DNA of 12,405 nucleotides, taken from contig JAJDAI010000218.1 of NCBI GenBank assembly GCA_029261955.1, forward strand, positions 1 to 12,405, given 5' to 3'. The translations under genes and the position numbers were made by a program. Below the pieces are notes generated by a model that was given only the letters and a program-made list of their open reading frames with translations, was not told the origin of the DNA and ran no database searches. Positions 1 to 6,650 of the stretch are shown here, piece by piece. This stretch comes from Deltaproteobacteria bacterium (GTDB taxonomy: Bacteria > Myxococcota_A > UBA796 > UBA9615). Numbering within the stretch: position 1 is the first letter of the stretch; each line of letters starts with the position of its first letter.

Positions 1-1
1 G

Positions 2-1531
2 GCGCGGGTGCTGGAAGAGGGTGGCTCGGCGATCCTGCTCGTCCCGGAGATCGGGCTGACGCCGCAGTTCCTCGCTCGCTTCCGGGCTCGCTTCGGCGAG
101 GAGGTGGTGGCCGTCCTGCACTCGGGGCTCACGGAGCGTGAGCGCTTCGACGAGTGGATCCGCATCCGGCGGGGCGTGGGGCGACTCGTGATCGGTCCCC
201 GCTCGGCCGTCTTCGCGCCCGTCACCGACCTGCGCCTGATCGTGGTCGACGAGGAGCACGACGGCTCCTACAAGCAGGACGACGGCCTGCGCTACAACGC
301 CCGCGACGTCGCGCTCGTGAGGGCCCGCGACGCGAAGGCCCTGTGCGTGCTGGGCTCCGCGACCCCGGCGCTGGAGAGCCTCTACGCCTGCGAGATGGGG
401 CGCAGCAAGCGCTTGAGGATGCCCGAGCGCGTGGGCGCGGCGCGGCTGCCGAGCGTCGAGTTCGTGGACCTGCGTGAGTACCCGACCGAGGACCCGGACG
501 CAGCCAACGCGGCGATCTCGCCCCCGCTCCGTGAGGCCATCGAGACCAACCTCGCCGCCGGCGGCCAGGCCATCCTGCTCCTGAACCGGCGCGGCTTCGC
601 GACGACGGTGCTCTGCACCGACTGCGGCTCCCACTTCCGCTGCGACGACTGCGATGTCTCGCTCACGTACCACGGCCGCCTGCACCAGGTGCTGTGCCAC
701 TGGTGTGGCCTGCGTCGCCCGCTGCCCGAGCAGTGCCCCTCGTGTGAGTCGCGGACGGGGCTGAAGCTGGTCGGGCGCGGCACGGAGCGTCTGGAAGAGG
801 AGATGCTCGCGCTCTGGCCGGATCTGCGGGTCGACCGGATGGACGCGGACACGACGCGCTCACGGTCCAGCCACCGACGCATCCTCGACCGCTTCCGCTC
901 CGGTGAGGTGGACGTGCTGGTGGGGACCCAGATGGTCGCCAAGGGCCACGACTTCCCGCGGGTCACGCTCGTCGGGGTGCTGCACGCGGACGCGGCGCTG
1001 CACCTGCCGGACTTTCGGGCGAGCGAGCGGACCTTCCAGCTCATCGCGCAGGTGGCGGGTCGCGCGGGTCGCTCCGATCGGCCCGGGCGCGTGCTCGTGC
1101 AGACCTGGCACCCCAAGCACCACGCGATCCGCCTCGCCCTCCGCCACGACTACGAGTCCTTCGCCCAGCGTGAGCTGCGCCTCCGTCGCGGGCTCTGGTA
1201 CCCGCCCTTCTGCCGGCTCACGATGTTCCGCGTGAGTTCCCAGCAAGAGCGCTCGGCGGAGCGCGCGGCGCGGCTCGTGCGTGAGGCGGTCGACCTGGCG
1301 GCTCGCGATCTGGTCACGGGCACGGCTCAGCTCCGGGTCCTGGGGCCCACGCCGTCCCCGATGTACCGCATCCAGGGTCGCTTCCGTTGGCAGGTGCTGG
1401 TCAAGACGGACGGGCACGGCCGCATGTCCCGGCTGCTGGACAAGGTGGCGCAGCGCCTGCGTGAGGAGGTCGGCAAGCTGCCCGGCCGAAGCCGCGTGGT
1501 CGTGGACCGGGACCCCGTGAGCATGCTGTGA
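2..1531 (+). CDS. priA: Primosomal protein N' (PriA) helicase, 5' end cut by window edge
   Basis: PriA is a superfamily 2 DNA helicase that restarts stalled replication forks by binding fork DNA and loading the primosome. The N-terminal DNA-binding domain and the Walker A motif lie outside the window. Counting from the GTG codon at position 8, I see VPEIGLTPQ (12-20), the Walker B/DEAH-type box DEEH (81-84), GSATP (116-120), the PriA-type motif NRRGF, TQMVAKGHDFP (307-317) and QVAGRAGR (348-355). Eight cysteines in four CxxC pairs (203/206, 212/215, 230/233, 243/246) form the two zinc sites inserted in the helicase core, and all are intact. The C-terminus, ending in RVVVDRDPVSML, matches the family's usual end. 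The frame is open to the left edge, so the real start is upstream and the GTG at 8 is not the start. The gene converges on the small lipoprotein gene, with 13 bases between the stops. The identification is very secure. Confidence 0.97.
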   Translation, partial: ARVLEEGGSAILLVPEIGLTPQFLARFRARFGEEVVAVLHSGLTERERFDEWIRIRRGVGRLVIGPRSAVFAPVTDLRLIVVDEEHDGSYKQDDGLRYNARDVALVRARDAKALCVLGSATPALESLYACEMGRSKRLRMPERVGAARLPSVEFVDLREYPTEDPDAANAAISPPLREAIETNLAAGGQAILLLNRRGFATTVLCTDCGSHFRCDDCDVSLTYHGRLHQVLCHWCGLRRPLPEQCPSCESRTGLKLVGRGTERLEEEMLALWPDLRVDRMDADTTRSRSSHRRILDRFRSGEVDVLVGTQMVAKGHDFPRVTLVGVLHADAALHLPDFRASERTFQLIAQVAGRAGRSDRPGRVLVQTWHPKHHAIRLALRHDYESFAQRELRLRRGLWYPPFCRLTMFRVSSQQERSAERAARLVREAVDLAARDLVTGTAQLRVLGPTPSPMYRIQGRFRWQVLVKTDGHGRMSRLLDKVAQRLREEVGKLPGRSRVVVDRDPVSML

Positions 1532-1544
1532 GCCCCGTCGGGCC

Positions 1545-1886
1545 TCAGTCGGCGGCCTTCATCTTCGCGTAGGTCGCCCGGCAGGCTTCGAGCCGCGCGT
1601 CCTTGATCGCGACCAGGTCCGCCGGGTCGGCCCAGCCTTCGGGCAGGTCGGTGAAGGCCTCGACGCCCGCCGCCTCCAGGGCCTCGGCGAGCTCGACCTG
1701 GTAGGACGCCACCTGGTGCAGGAGCAGCTCGCAGCGCCGGTGGCGGGTGACCTCGGGCTTCGGGTCGTCCGCGGCGGGCTCCAGGGTGGCCTCGGTCCGC
1801 TGGATGGCGCGGAGCTGGCTCTGGAGCAGATCGGGTGCGGGCTGCGCGTGCACGCAGCCGACGAGGAGGAGCAGGAGCAGGCGCAT
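1545..1886 (-). CDS. Small helical lipoprotein, hypothetical
   Basis: This encodes 113 residues. The start chosen is the ATG at 1886 because it puts a compact lipoprotein signal directly at the N-terminus: Met-Arg, six leucines, then lipobox LVGC with Cys11. The frame extends upstream to another possible start at 1949, but that would bury the signal. The spacing from a GGGAG Shine-Dalgarno-like run is rather long (about 11 bases). The mature part is alpha-helical in character and charged, with two cysteines (52 and 102) that could form a disulfide in the periplasm. I recognise no named domain. It is last in the minus-strand row behind gshB, the TPR gene and another lipoprotein, and a strong stem-loop lies just upstream, so its expression may be partly uncoupled from theirs. 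The six leucine codons are a repeated CTG/CTC tract. It is probably anchored in the outer membrane (Val at +2). The function is unknown. Confidence 0.72.
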   Translation of the reverse strand: MRLLLLLLVGCVHAQPAPDLLQSQLRAIQRTEATLEPAADDPKPEVTRHRRCELLLHQVASYQVELAEALEAAGVEAFTDLPEGWADPADLVAIKDARLEACRATYAKMKAAD

Positions 1887-1907
1887 GCTGCGTTGGACTC
1901 CCGCGGG

Positions 1908-1955
1908 GACGAGGAGGTTCCCGGCATGCAGGCGCCGGGTCCGGGGCACCTCGTC
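1908..1955 (-). terminator. Two-tier stem-loop between two lipoprotein genes
   Basis: An outer 7-base stem (GACGAGG at 1908-1914 with CCTCGTC at 1949-1955) encloses an inner perfect 6-base stem (CCCGGC at 1920-1925 with GCCGGG at 1934-1939) with an 8-base loop. Read on the minus strand it begins four bases after the stop codon of the upstream lipoprotein gene. It has no clear U-run, so it could be a factor-independent terminator of the GC-rich kind, an attenuator, or an mRNA 3'-end stabiliser. It lies upstream of the start and ribosome-binding region of the next gene. Confidence 0.45.
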
Positions 1956-1959
1956 GGCC

Positions 1960-2394
1960 CTACTCCACGCGCGCCGTGACTTCGTAGGTCACGACCTCGT
2001 CGCCCCAGCTGAAGTGCACGAGGCCGCCGCGCTCGGACAGGTCGCTGGGCACGCCGGCCAGGGTGAAGGCCACCTCGAGCGTCTCGCCAGCGGGCACGTC
2101 GGTCGCCGAGGTCGGCAGGGTGAAGAGCCAGCCCTGCGCCGCAGACAGGTCGGTCGAGACCTCGACCGTCCAGACATCCGAGGTGCCGTTGGTGCCGACG
2201 ATCTCGCCGCCCGTCTGGTCCCCGACGTTGATCGTGCCCAGGTCCAGCAGCCCAAAGCCATCCGCGTCCACGGCGGGGCTCCAGCTGATCCCGGCGATCA
2301 CCGAGTCGTCGTCGTCCGATCCGCCGCCGCCGCCACGCCGTGAGTCGCAGCCGAAGGTCCCGAGCACCAGGACGAGCATCACCAGGAACCGCAT
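1960..2394 (-). CDS. DDDDS-tagged lipoprotein with a predicted Ig-like beta domain
   Basis: This encodes 144 residues. The ATG at 2394 has a good Shine-Dalgarno sequence (GGGAGG, about 6 bases away). The signal runs to Cys16 in a GTFGC lipobox; Asp follows the Cys, which in Enterobacteria would favour inner-membrane retention, though that rule may not hold here. A Gly5-Ser run leads into Asp4-Ser (residues 27-31), apparently a flexible acidic linker. Residues of about 45-144 contain patterns such as LDLGTINVGDQT, VPAGETLEVAFT and VTYEVTARVE. These resemble the immunoglobulin-like ASH/SPD-2/Hydin and choice-of-anchor type beta domains often seen in myxobacterial secreted proteins; this is a fold-level guess. 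The gene sits 15 bases after the TPR gene's stop, so it is very likely in the same transcript. The function is unknown, plausibly envelope surface adhesion or structure. Confidence 0.8.
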   Translation of the reverse strand: MRFLVMLVLVLGTFGCDSRRGGGGGSDDDDSVIAGISWSPAVDADGFGLLDLGTINVGDQTGGEIVGTNGTSDVWTVEVSTDLSAAQGWLFTLPTSATDVPAGETLEVAFTLAGVPSDLSERGGLVHFSWGDEVVTYEVTARVE

Positions 2395-2409
2395 CGCAGA
2401 CCTCCCCCG

Positions 2410-3615
2410 CTACTCAGATTCGATGCGGGCCCGGGTCTTGCCGCCCTCGCCCCCGCCGGTGCGCGGCTTCGCCTTGGCCTTCGCCGGCTTCTTCGCCTTG
2501 TCCGCGATGGCCTTGTCGCGCTGCTTCTTGGCCTTCTTGAACTTCGGGAAGACCTCGATGGACTTCTCGAACCAGGCGATGGCTTCGTCGTAGTCGCGGC
2601 TTCGCCGGCTGAGCATGCCGAGGCGGTAGTAGGTGTGGGCGCGGTACTCGTCCAGCGGGCCGGTGCGCAGGTAGCGCTCGTAGGCATCACGCGCGCCCTT
2701 GTTGTTCTTGCGCGACTTGTAGTGGACCTCGCCGACGTGGAACCAGACGCGCTTGTTCTTCGGCTCGACCTCGAGGATGTGCTCGAAGGTGGCCAGCGCG
2801 TCGCTGTGGCGCTTCGCCTGCTGGTAGATGCGGCCGAGGGTCATGAGCACGAGGATGTTCTGCGGGTACCGGTCGCGCACCGACTCGGCCTCGGCGATGG
2901 CGTTCTTGTAGTCCTTGCCCTCGAGGTAGCTGTAGGTCAGCACGAGGCTGGCCGGCGCGGGGGCAAGCAGCCCGTCCGTCGCCGCGCGGCGCATCTGCTT
3001 CAAGCCCTCCTCGCGGTGGTCGCCGAAGCTCGGCAGGCCGTCGACGCGCTCGGTGATGGCGGTGCGCCAGTAGTTGTACATGCCGAGGGCGAGGTCGACG
3101 TCGGCGAAGTCGGGCGCGAGCCGCTGCACGTTCTTGATGAGCTCGAGCGCGTCCCAGGCCTTGTTGAAGGCCGAGAGGTAGTCGTCGTGGCGGATGTCGT
3201 ACATCGCGTCCATGCCGAGGTGCACCGCCTCGAGGAACTGGTACCAGCCGGCCTGGCTGCGCATGCGGCGGGAGCGCTTGAGGCGCTCGTTGGCGTCGGC
3301 GAAGTCGCTGCGCCAGGCGCGGTCGAACTCGAAGTCGTAGTTCTCGTACATCATCGCCTGCCAGTTGATCTGGCGGCCGACGGGGCCGAGCGGCGAGTCC
3401 GGGAAGTCGATGCTGGCCTCTTCGAAGAGCTGCAGCGATTCGGCGTAGCGGCGCTGGTAGATGAGGTCCATGCCGTCCTGCGCGACGCGGAACTCGGCGC
3501 GCGAGACGCCCAAGGGGTTCTCGCCCGTGAAGGCCTTGCCGGACAGGTCCCTCACCGCCGCGCGGCCCATGGAGGGCAGCAGCAGGCTCAAGGCCAGGAA
3601 GGTGCGGCGCTTCAT
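2410..3615 (-). CDS. Exported TPR-repeat protein, possible Tat substrate
   Basis: This encodes 401 residues. The start chosen is the ATG at 3615, which overlaps the gshB stop (ATGA) and has AGAGG just upstream; a longer in-frame start inside gshB would bury the signal sequence. The N-terminus, KRRTFLAL then a hydrophobic stretch and GRAA, resembles a twin-arginine export signal with an AxA-like cleavage site, although Sec export is also possible. Residues 41-80 form a first TPR-like unit. A middle block (175-225) contains LALGMYNYW and FGDHREEGLKQM, a pattern I associate with a TPR family that occurs in Deltaproteobacteria and Bacteroidetes. Canonical TPR units follow at about 222-254, 255-288, 289-322 and 325-358. 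The tail (359-401) is Lys/Ala-rich then Gly-rich and probably disordered. TPRs bind partner proteins; no enzymatic motif is visible. The 4-base overlap implies translational coupling to gshB, though a functional tie to glutathione is not evident. Confidence 0.88.
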   Translation of the reverse strand: MKRRTFLALSLLLPSMGRAAVRDLSGKAFTGENPLGVSRAEFRVAQDGMDLIYQRRYAESLQLFEEASIDFPDSPLGPVGRQINWQAMMYENYDFEFDRAWRSDFADANERLKRSRRMRSQAGWYQFLEAVHLGMDAMYDIRHDDYLSAFNKAWDALELIKNVQRLAPDFADVDLALGMYNYWRTAITERVDGLPSFGDHREEGLKQMRRAATDGLLAPAPASLVLTYSYLEGKDYKNAIAEAESVRDRYPQNILVLMTLGRIYQQAKRHSDALATFEHILEVEPKNKRVWFHVGEVHYKSRKNNKGARDAYERYLRTGPLDEYRAHTYYRLGMLSRRSRDYDEAIAWFEKSIEVFPKFKKAKKQRDKAIADKAKKPAKAKAKPRTGGGEGGKTRARIESE

Positions 3616-4547
3616 GAGGACCTCTTCAGCACGGCGTCGATGAGCTCGGCACCCAGGTCGGTGCCGTAGAGGCTCGCGCACTCCTGCAGGCCGGTGGGCG
3701 ATGTCACGTTCACCTCCGTGAGGTAGGGACCGATGATGTCGATCCCCGTGAAGATCAGACCGTTCTGCTGCAGGTAGGGGGCCAACTGGCTGCAGATCTC
3801 GAGGTCCCGCTCGCTCAGTTCACAGGCCTCCACCCGCGCCCCGACGTGCATGTTGCCCCGGTGATCGTCCGGCGGCGGCACCCGCAAGAACGCGCCTCGG
3901 GGCACGCCGTCGACCAGGATCACCCGCTTGTCGCCCTCGCTGATCTCGGGGATGTAGGCCTGCACCATCACGTGCTCGGTGCCGAGCATCGTCGAGGTCT
4001 CGAGCAGCGAGTTGAGGTTCTTGTCGTCGGAATCCAGCACGAAGATCCCGCGCCCGCCGTTGCCATCCCAGGGCTTGACCACCGCGCGTCCACCCTGCTC
4101 GGCCAGGAAGGCCTTGATGGCAGTGACGTCCAGCGTCACCAGCGTCGGCACGATGAGGTCCGGGAAGCGGAGGATCACCATCTTCTCGTTGGCGTCCCGC
4201 AGCGCGTGGGGCGCGTTGACGACGGTGCAGTGCTTCGCCGCCACATCGAGCATGTAGGTGCAGAAGATGTAGCCGATGTCGAAGGGCGGGTCGGTGCGCT
4301 TGAAGATGGCGCGGCAGGACTTGCTGCCGATGACCGCCTCCTCCATCACGTCCGCGACCTTCGGCCGGGGCCCGACCTGCAGGCGCGAGGCCTTCGCGAA
4401 CAGCTCGTCCCCGCGCACGGAGAGGTCGCCGGGCAGGCAGTGCCATACCTCGCCGCCGCGTTTCTGCCACTCCAGCATCAGGACATAGCTGCTGTCCTTG
4501 TCCGGGTGCACGGTGGACAGGGGGTCCATGACGAACAGGGCGCGCAT
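3612..4547 (-). CDS. gshB: Glutathione synthase (GshB)
   Basis: This ATP-grasp enzyme joins gamma-glutamylcysteine and glycine using ATP, the second step of glutathione synthesis, in the cytoplasm. The 311-residue length matches the bacterial family (about 315). Visible landmarks are the N-terminal MDPL with the later DPPFD (86-90), LRDANEK (116-122), the ATP-binding glycine-rich loop KPWDGNGGRGIF (158-169), GDKRVILVDG (205-214), and the C-terminal GIDIIG and TEVNVTSPTG (about 268-286) with the Mg-ligand Glu and Asn. The ATG has GGGAGAG about 7 bases upstream. The gene follows the EI24/CysZ-like gene by 58 bases and overlaps the TPR gene downstream by 4. The first-step enzyme, gshA, is not in the window. 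An inverted repeat lies 23 bases upstream. Identification by motif order is very secure. Confidence 0.96.
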   Translation of the reverse strand: MRALFVMDPLSTVHPDKDSSYVLMLEWQKRGGEVWHCLPGDLSVRGDELFAKASRLQVGPRPKVADVMEEAVIGSKSCRAIFKRTDPPFDIGYIFCTYMLDVAAKHCTVVNAPHALRDANEKMVILRFPDLIVPTLVTLDVTAIKAFLAEQGGRAVVKPWDGNGGRGIFVLDSDDKNLNSLLETSTMLGTEHVMVQAYIPEISEGDKRVILVDGVPRGAFLRVPPPDDHRGNMHVGARVEACELSERDLEICSQLAPYLQQNGLIFTGIDIIGPYLTEVNVTSPTGLQECASLYGTDLGAELIDAVLKRSS

Positions 4548-4569
4548 TCAGGTCTCTCCCGTTGGTTCG

Positions 4570-4590
4570 GGATCGATAGGGTAGCGATCC
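4570..4590 (-). promoter_or_regulatory. Inverted repeat upstream of gshB, possible operator over a -10 box
   Basis: GGATCG (4570-4575) and CGATCC (4585-4590) are perfect 6-base inverted arms with a 9-base spacer. On the minus strand the spacer contains TACCCT (4583-4578), a -10-like hexamer sited to give a leader of about 25 bases to the gshB start at 4547. I found no convincing -35 at normal spacing. It could be a repressor operator, a weak hairpin ending the EI24 transcript, or chance. Confidence 0.3.
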
Positions 4591-4605
4591 GTTCTTGTCG
4601 ATGCC

Positions 4606-5436
4606 TCAAGCGGTCTTCGTCCCCCGTTCCCGGGACAGCGCCGCGAGCTCGTCGGGCAGGCCGCCCTCGTCCAGGAAGAGCAGGGTGCCGCCCGCGACCA
4701 GCGCCGGCCCCAGGACCAGCGCCAGCCCCGGCACGAGCGCCATCGCGAAGATCCCCGTGCCGAAGCCCAGGTGGGTCGCGAGGTGGCTGCGCGAGTAGTT
4801 GAGCTTCTCCTGCATCTTCAGCCGCTTCCGGTCCAGCACGGGGTCCGTGAAGTTGATGGCCAGGAAGAAGACCGAGTAGAGGAGGGTGCCTGCCGCGAAC
4901 GCGACGCCGATGCCCGGGATCAGCGAGCCGAAGGCCAGCGGCACGTACATCGCCAGCCAGAGCGCCATGCGGGTGGCGGCGCCGCCCATGCCGCGGATGA
5001 CGTCGCGGCTCAATTGCCTGGGATCGATCGCCTCGCCGTGGTCCACGCCCGTGGCCGCGTTCTCCACCGCCTCGCTCAGGAACTCGTTGAAGGGACCGCC
5101 CAGCAGGCTGGCGACCAGGAAGGCCGAGATGAGGGCGCTGCCCGCGGTCAGCAGGAAGGATCCGATCCCGACCAGCGCCTTCATCAGCCAGTGGCCCACG
5201 TCCCTGTACCAGGCGACATCGGTCGCGCTGGCCCAGTCCGGGAGCAGGCGGGCGTAGACGTCGTCGAGCAGGAACATGCCCGCCGTCAGCAGGCCGACGA
5301 GGGCGACGGCGTTGATGAGCAGGGGCACCAGCGCGTGCCTCCAGACCTGCTTCGTCTTCATCAGGAACCGCGCGCCGCGCAGCGGGTAGGCGAGCCCGTG
5401 AACGAACCCTCTGAATCCAGTCTTCTGCTCGCTCAT
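4606..5436 (-). CDS. EI24/CysZ-family multi-pass membrane protein
   Basis: This encodes 276 residues from the ATG at 5436, chosen because AGGGAGG lies 5 bases upstream; an ATG six codons earlier (5454) has no ribosome-binding site. The protein has about four to six hydrophobic segments (roughly 35-57, 84-112, 155-190 in two passes, 224-254). The N-terminal pattern FVHGLAYPLRGARFL, then LVPLLINAVAL, and the signature GGPFNEFLSE (113-122) match the EI24 domain family (Pfam PF07264), whose bacterial member CysZ imports sulfate for cysteine synthesis (E. coli CysZ is 253 residues). Whether this copy carries sulfate cannot be told from sequence, so I give no gene symbol. It lies in the same direction as gshB with a 58-base gap, and the starts of this gene and the divergent secreted EF-hand gene are only 35 bases apart, so their control regions must overlap. 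Confidence 0.88.
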   Translation of the reverse strand: MSEQKTGFRGFVHGLAYPLRGARFLMKTKQVWRHALVPLLINAVALVGLLTAGMFLLDDVYARLLPDWASATDVAWYRDVGHWLMKALVGIGSFLLTAGSALISAFLVASLLGGPFNEFLSEAVENAATGVDHGEAIDPRQLSRDVIRGMGGAATRMALWLAMYVPLAFGSLIPGIGVAFAAGTLLYSVFFLAINFTDPVLDRKRLKMQEKLNYSRSHLATHLGFGTGIFAMALVPGLALVLGPALVAGGTLLFLDEGGLPDELAALSRERGTKTA

Positions 5437-5471
5437 GCTCGCCTCCCTGCTCATCCGGGCATGATTCTGCC

Positions 5472-6074
5472 GTGAGGCTCCTTACGTTGCTCCTGCTGAT
5501 CCTCTTGCCTGGCTTTGCGCAGGCGCATCAGCAAAACACCCCCCGCCTCGTCCACGTCCGCGTTCATGCGGACCGGGTCGAGCTCGCGGTCGCGTGGATC
5601 ATCCACCCGGGGCCCGAGGCGCGGCACCTGCGCTCGCGCTTCGATCGAAACGGCGACGGCAAGCTGGGATCCGAAGAGCGGGACCTCATCGCGCAGTGGC
5701 TGCAGAGCAAGGTCGAGCGCTCCGTGCAGATGGAGTTGGACGGCCTCGCCCTGCGCCCGGAGGTGGGCTCGATGCGTCTCGAAGTCGACGCGCCGGGCAG
5801 CCAGGAGGCCGATGCGCTGCGCTTCTCCAGCACCGCCGCGATCCTGGTTTGCCCGCGGCCGGGGGACCACAGCCTGGTCCTGCGCGACCGGCCCGAGCGG
5901 CCGGACAAGACCGTGCCCTACCGCGTCGATCTGCCCGAGGACTGGAAGGCGACGGGCGCCTCGTCCACCGGGGAGGCCACCCCGCCTGCCCGCAATGGCG
6001 CCGCCTTCACCGCCGGCATGACCGGGGACGGCGGCTCGCTCGAGCTGCGCTTCGCGGTGCCCCCGCTGAAGTGA
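5472..6074 (+). CDS. Secreted or periplasmic protein with one EF-hand-type calcium loop
   Basis: This encodes 200 residues starting at GTG 5472; no Shine-Dalgarno sequence is visible. A Sec signal peptide (MRLLTLLLLILLPGFAQA) ends at a good AQA cleavage site, leaving a mature protein that starts HQQ. Residues 58-69 (DRNGDGKLGSEE) form a textbook EF-hand loop with ligands at positions 1, 3, 5 and 12 and Gly at 6. Around it are a beta-like segment (about 25-45) and a helix (70-85). The layout of a signal peptide, a beta segment with Pro-Gly, and one EF loop loosely resembles the exported N-terminal portion of HupE-type membrane proteins, but no transmembrane part follows here, so that is only an analogy. 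The C-terminal half has no recognised domain. It diverges from the EI24 gene and precedes the lipoprotein pair by 87 to 99 bases. The function is unknown; calcium binding is likely. Confidence 0.82.
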   Translation: MRLLTLLLLILLPGFAQAHQQNTPRLVHVRVHADRVELAVAWIIHPGPEARHLRSRFDRNGDGKLGSEERDLIAQWLQSKVERSVQMELDGLALRPEVGSMRLEVDAPGSQEADALRFSSTAAILVCPRPGDHSLVLRDRPERPDKTVPYRVDLPEDWKATGASSTGEATPPARNGAAFTAGMTGDGGSLELRFAVPPLK

Positions 6075-6173
6075 CCCCGCCTGGGGTCTGACCGCACGCG
6101 CGAGGACAGTTCGGCCGGTCTCGGGAGCGTTGGCGAGGTCTGCGCGGTAGGATTCGCGGGCGTGACGTCCTCC

Positions 6174-6650
6174 GTGAAGCGAGCTCTGCCGATCCTCTTC
6201 GCCCTGCTGGTGGGCTGCGGACCCGTTCGTGCGACGGTCGGGGTCGTCGACGCCGAGCGCGTCTACAAGGACGCCGCCGCCGCCGGAGCCGAGCACGCGG
6301 CGCCCTACCCCTACGAACTCGCGGGCCGGCTGCTGGCCCAGGCGAAGGACGAGCAGGGCTACGCCGACTGGAGTGAGTCCTTCCGCCTGGCGGGCGAAGC
6401 CCAGAAGTACGCCGAGCAGGCGCTGGCCCAGGCCCGCTCCACGCCCCAGGCCCCGATCCTCGCGCCGGAACCGACGGCGGAGCCTGCGGTGGATGCGGCC
6501 CCCGAGCCTGCTGCGGAGCCTGCCACCGAACCCGTTGTGGAGCCTGCCGCGGACGAGCCGGCCCCCGAGCCCGCGGACGACGACGACTCCGCCGCCGAGC
6601 CCGCCCCGGCTCCTGCGGACGCGTCCAACCCCTGGCAGGCACCGAAGTGA
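6174..6650 (+). CDS. DUF4398-like lipoprotein with acidic Pro/Glu/Ala tail
   Basis: This encodes 158 residues from GTG 6174 (an in-frame GTG at 6162 would add MTSS). I prefer 6174 because the next gene begins with the same leader (GTG AAG CG, then Ala-Leu-Pro) and all other lipoproteins here start Met-Arg/Lys; 6162 remains possible. The lipobox LLVGC gives a lipidated Cys15. The following helical segment, with AAPYPYELAGRLLAQAK and GYADWSESFRLAGEAQKYAEQAL, matches the DUF4398 pattern, an envelope domain often encoded beside OmpA-family proteins. From about residue 95 it is low-complexity Pro/Glu/Ala repeats containing DDDDSA (6576-6593), ending NPWQAPK; this is probably a disordered spacer in the periplasm. 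The stop overlaps the next start (GTGA), so translation is coupled. The likely role is in outer-membrane/peptidoglycan architecture with its OmpA partner. No ribosome-binding site is evident. Confidence 0.82.
   Translation: MKRALPILFALLVGCGPVRATVGVVDAERVYKDAAAAGAEHAAPYPYELAGRLLAQAKDEQGYADWSESFRLAGEAQKYAEQALAQARSTPQAPILAPEPTAEPAVDAAPEPAAEPATEPVVEPAADEPAPEPADDDDSAAEPAPAPADASNPWQAPK

Noticed and set aside
1532..1543. GCCC/GGGC mini-hairpin between the priA and lipoprotein stops
   Set aside because: A 4-base stem with a 4-base loop is expected by chance in GC-rich DNA, and no T-run follows.
2635..3669. 344-codon plus-strand open frame
   Set aside because: It is antisense to the TPR gene; the composition is Val/Ala/Glu/Leu-rich with no domain, and there is no ribosome site.
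3846..4802. 318-codon plus-strand open frame
   Set aside because: It is antisense to gshB and EI24, both of which have strong family motifs.
6074..6087. ACCCC/GGGGT hairpin right after the EF-hand gene
   Set aside because: The stem is only five bases with no T-tract; it is too weak to call a terminator, though its position is suggestive.
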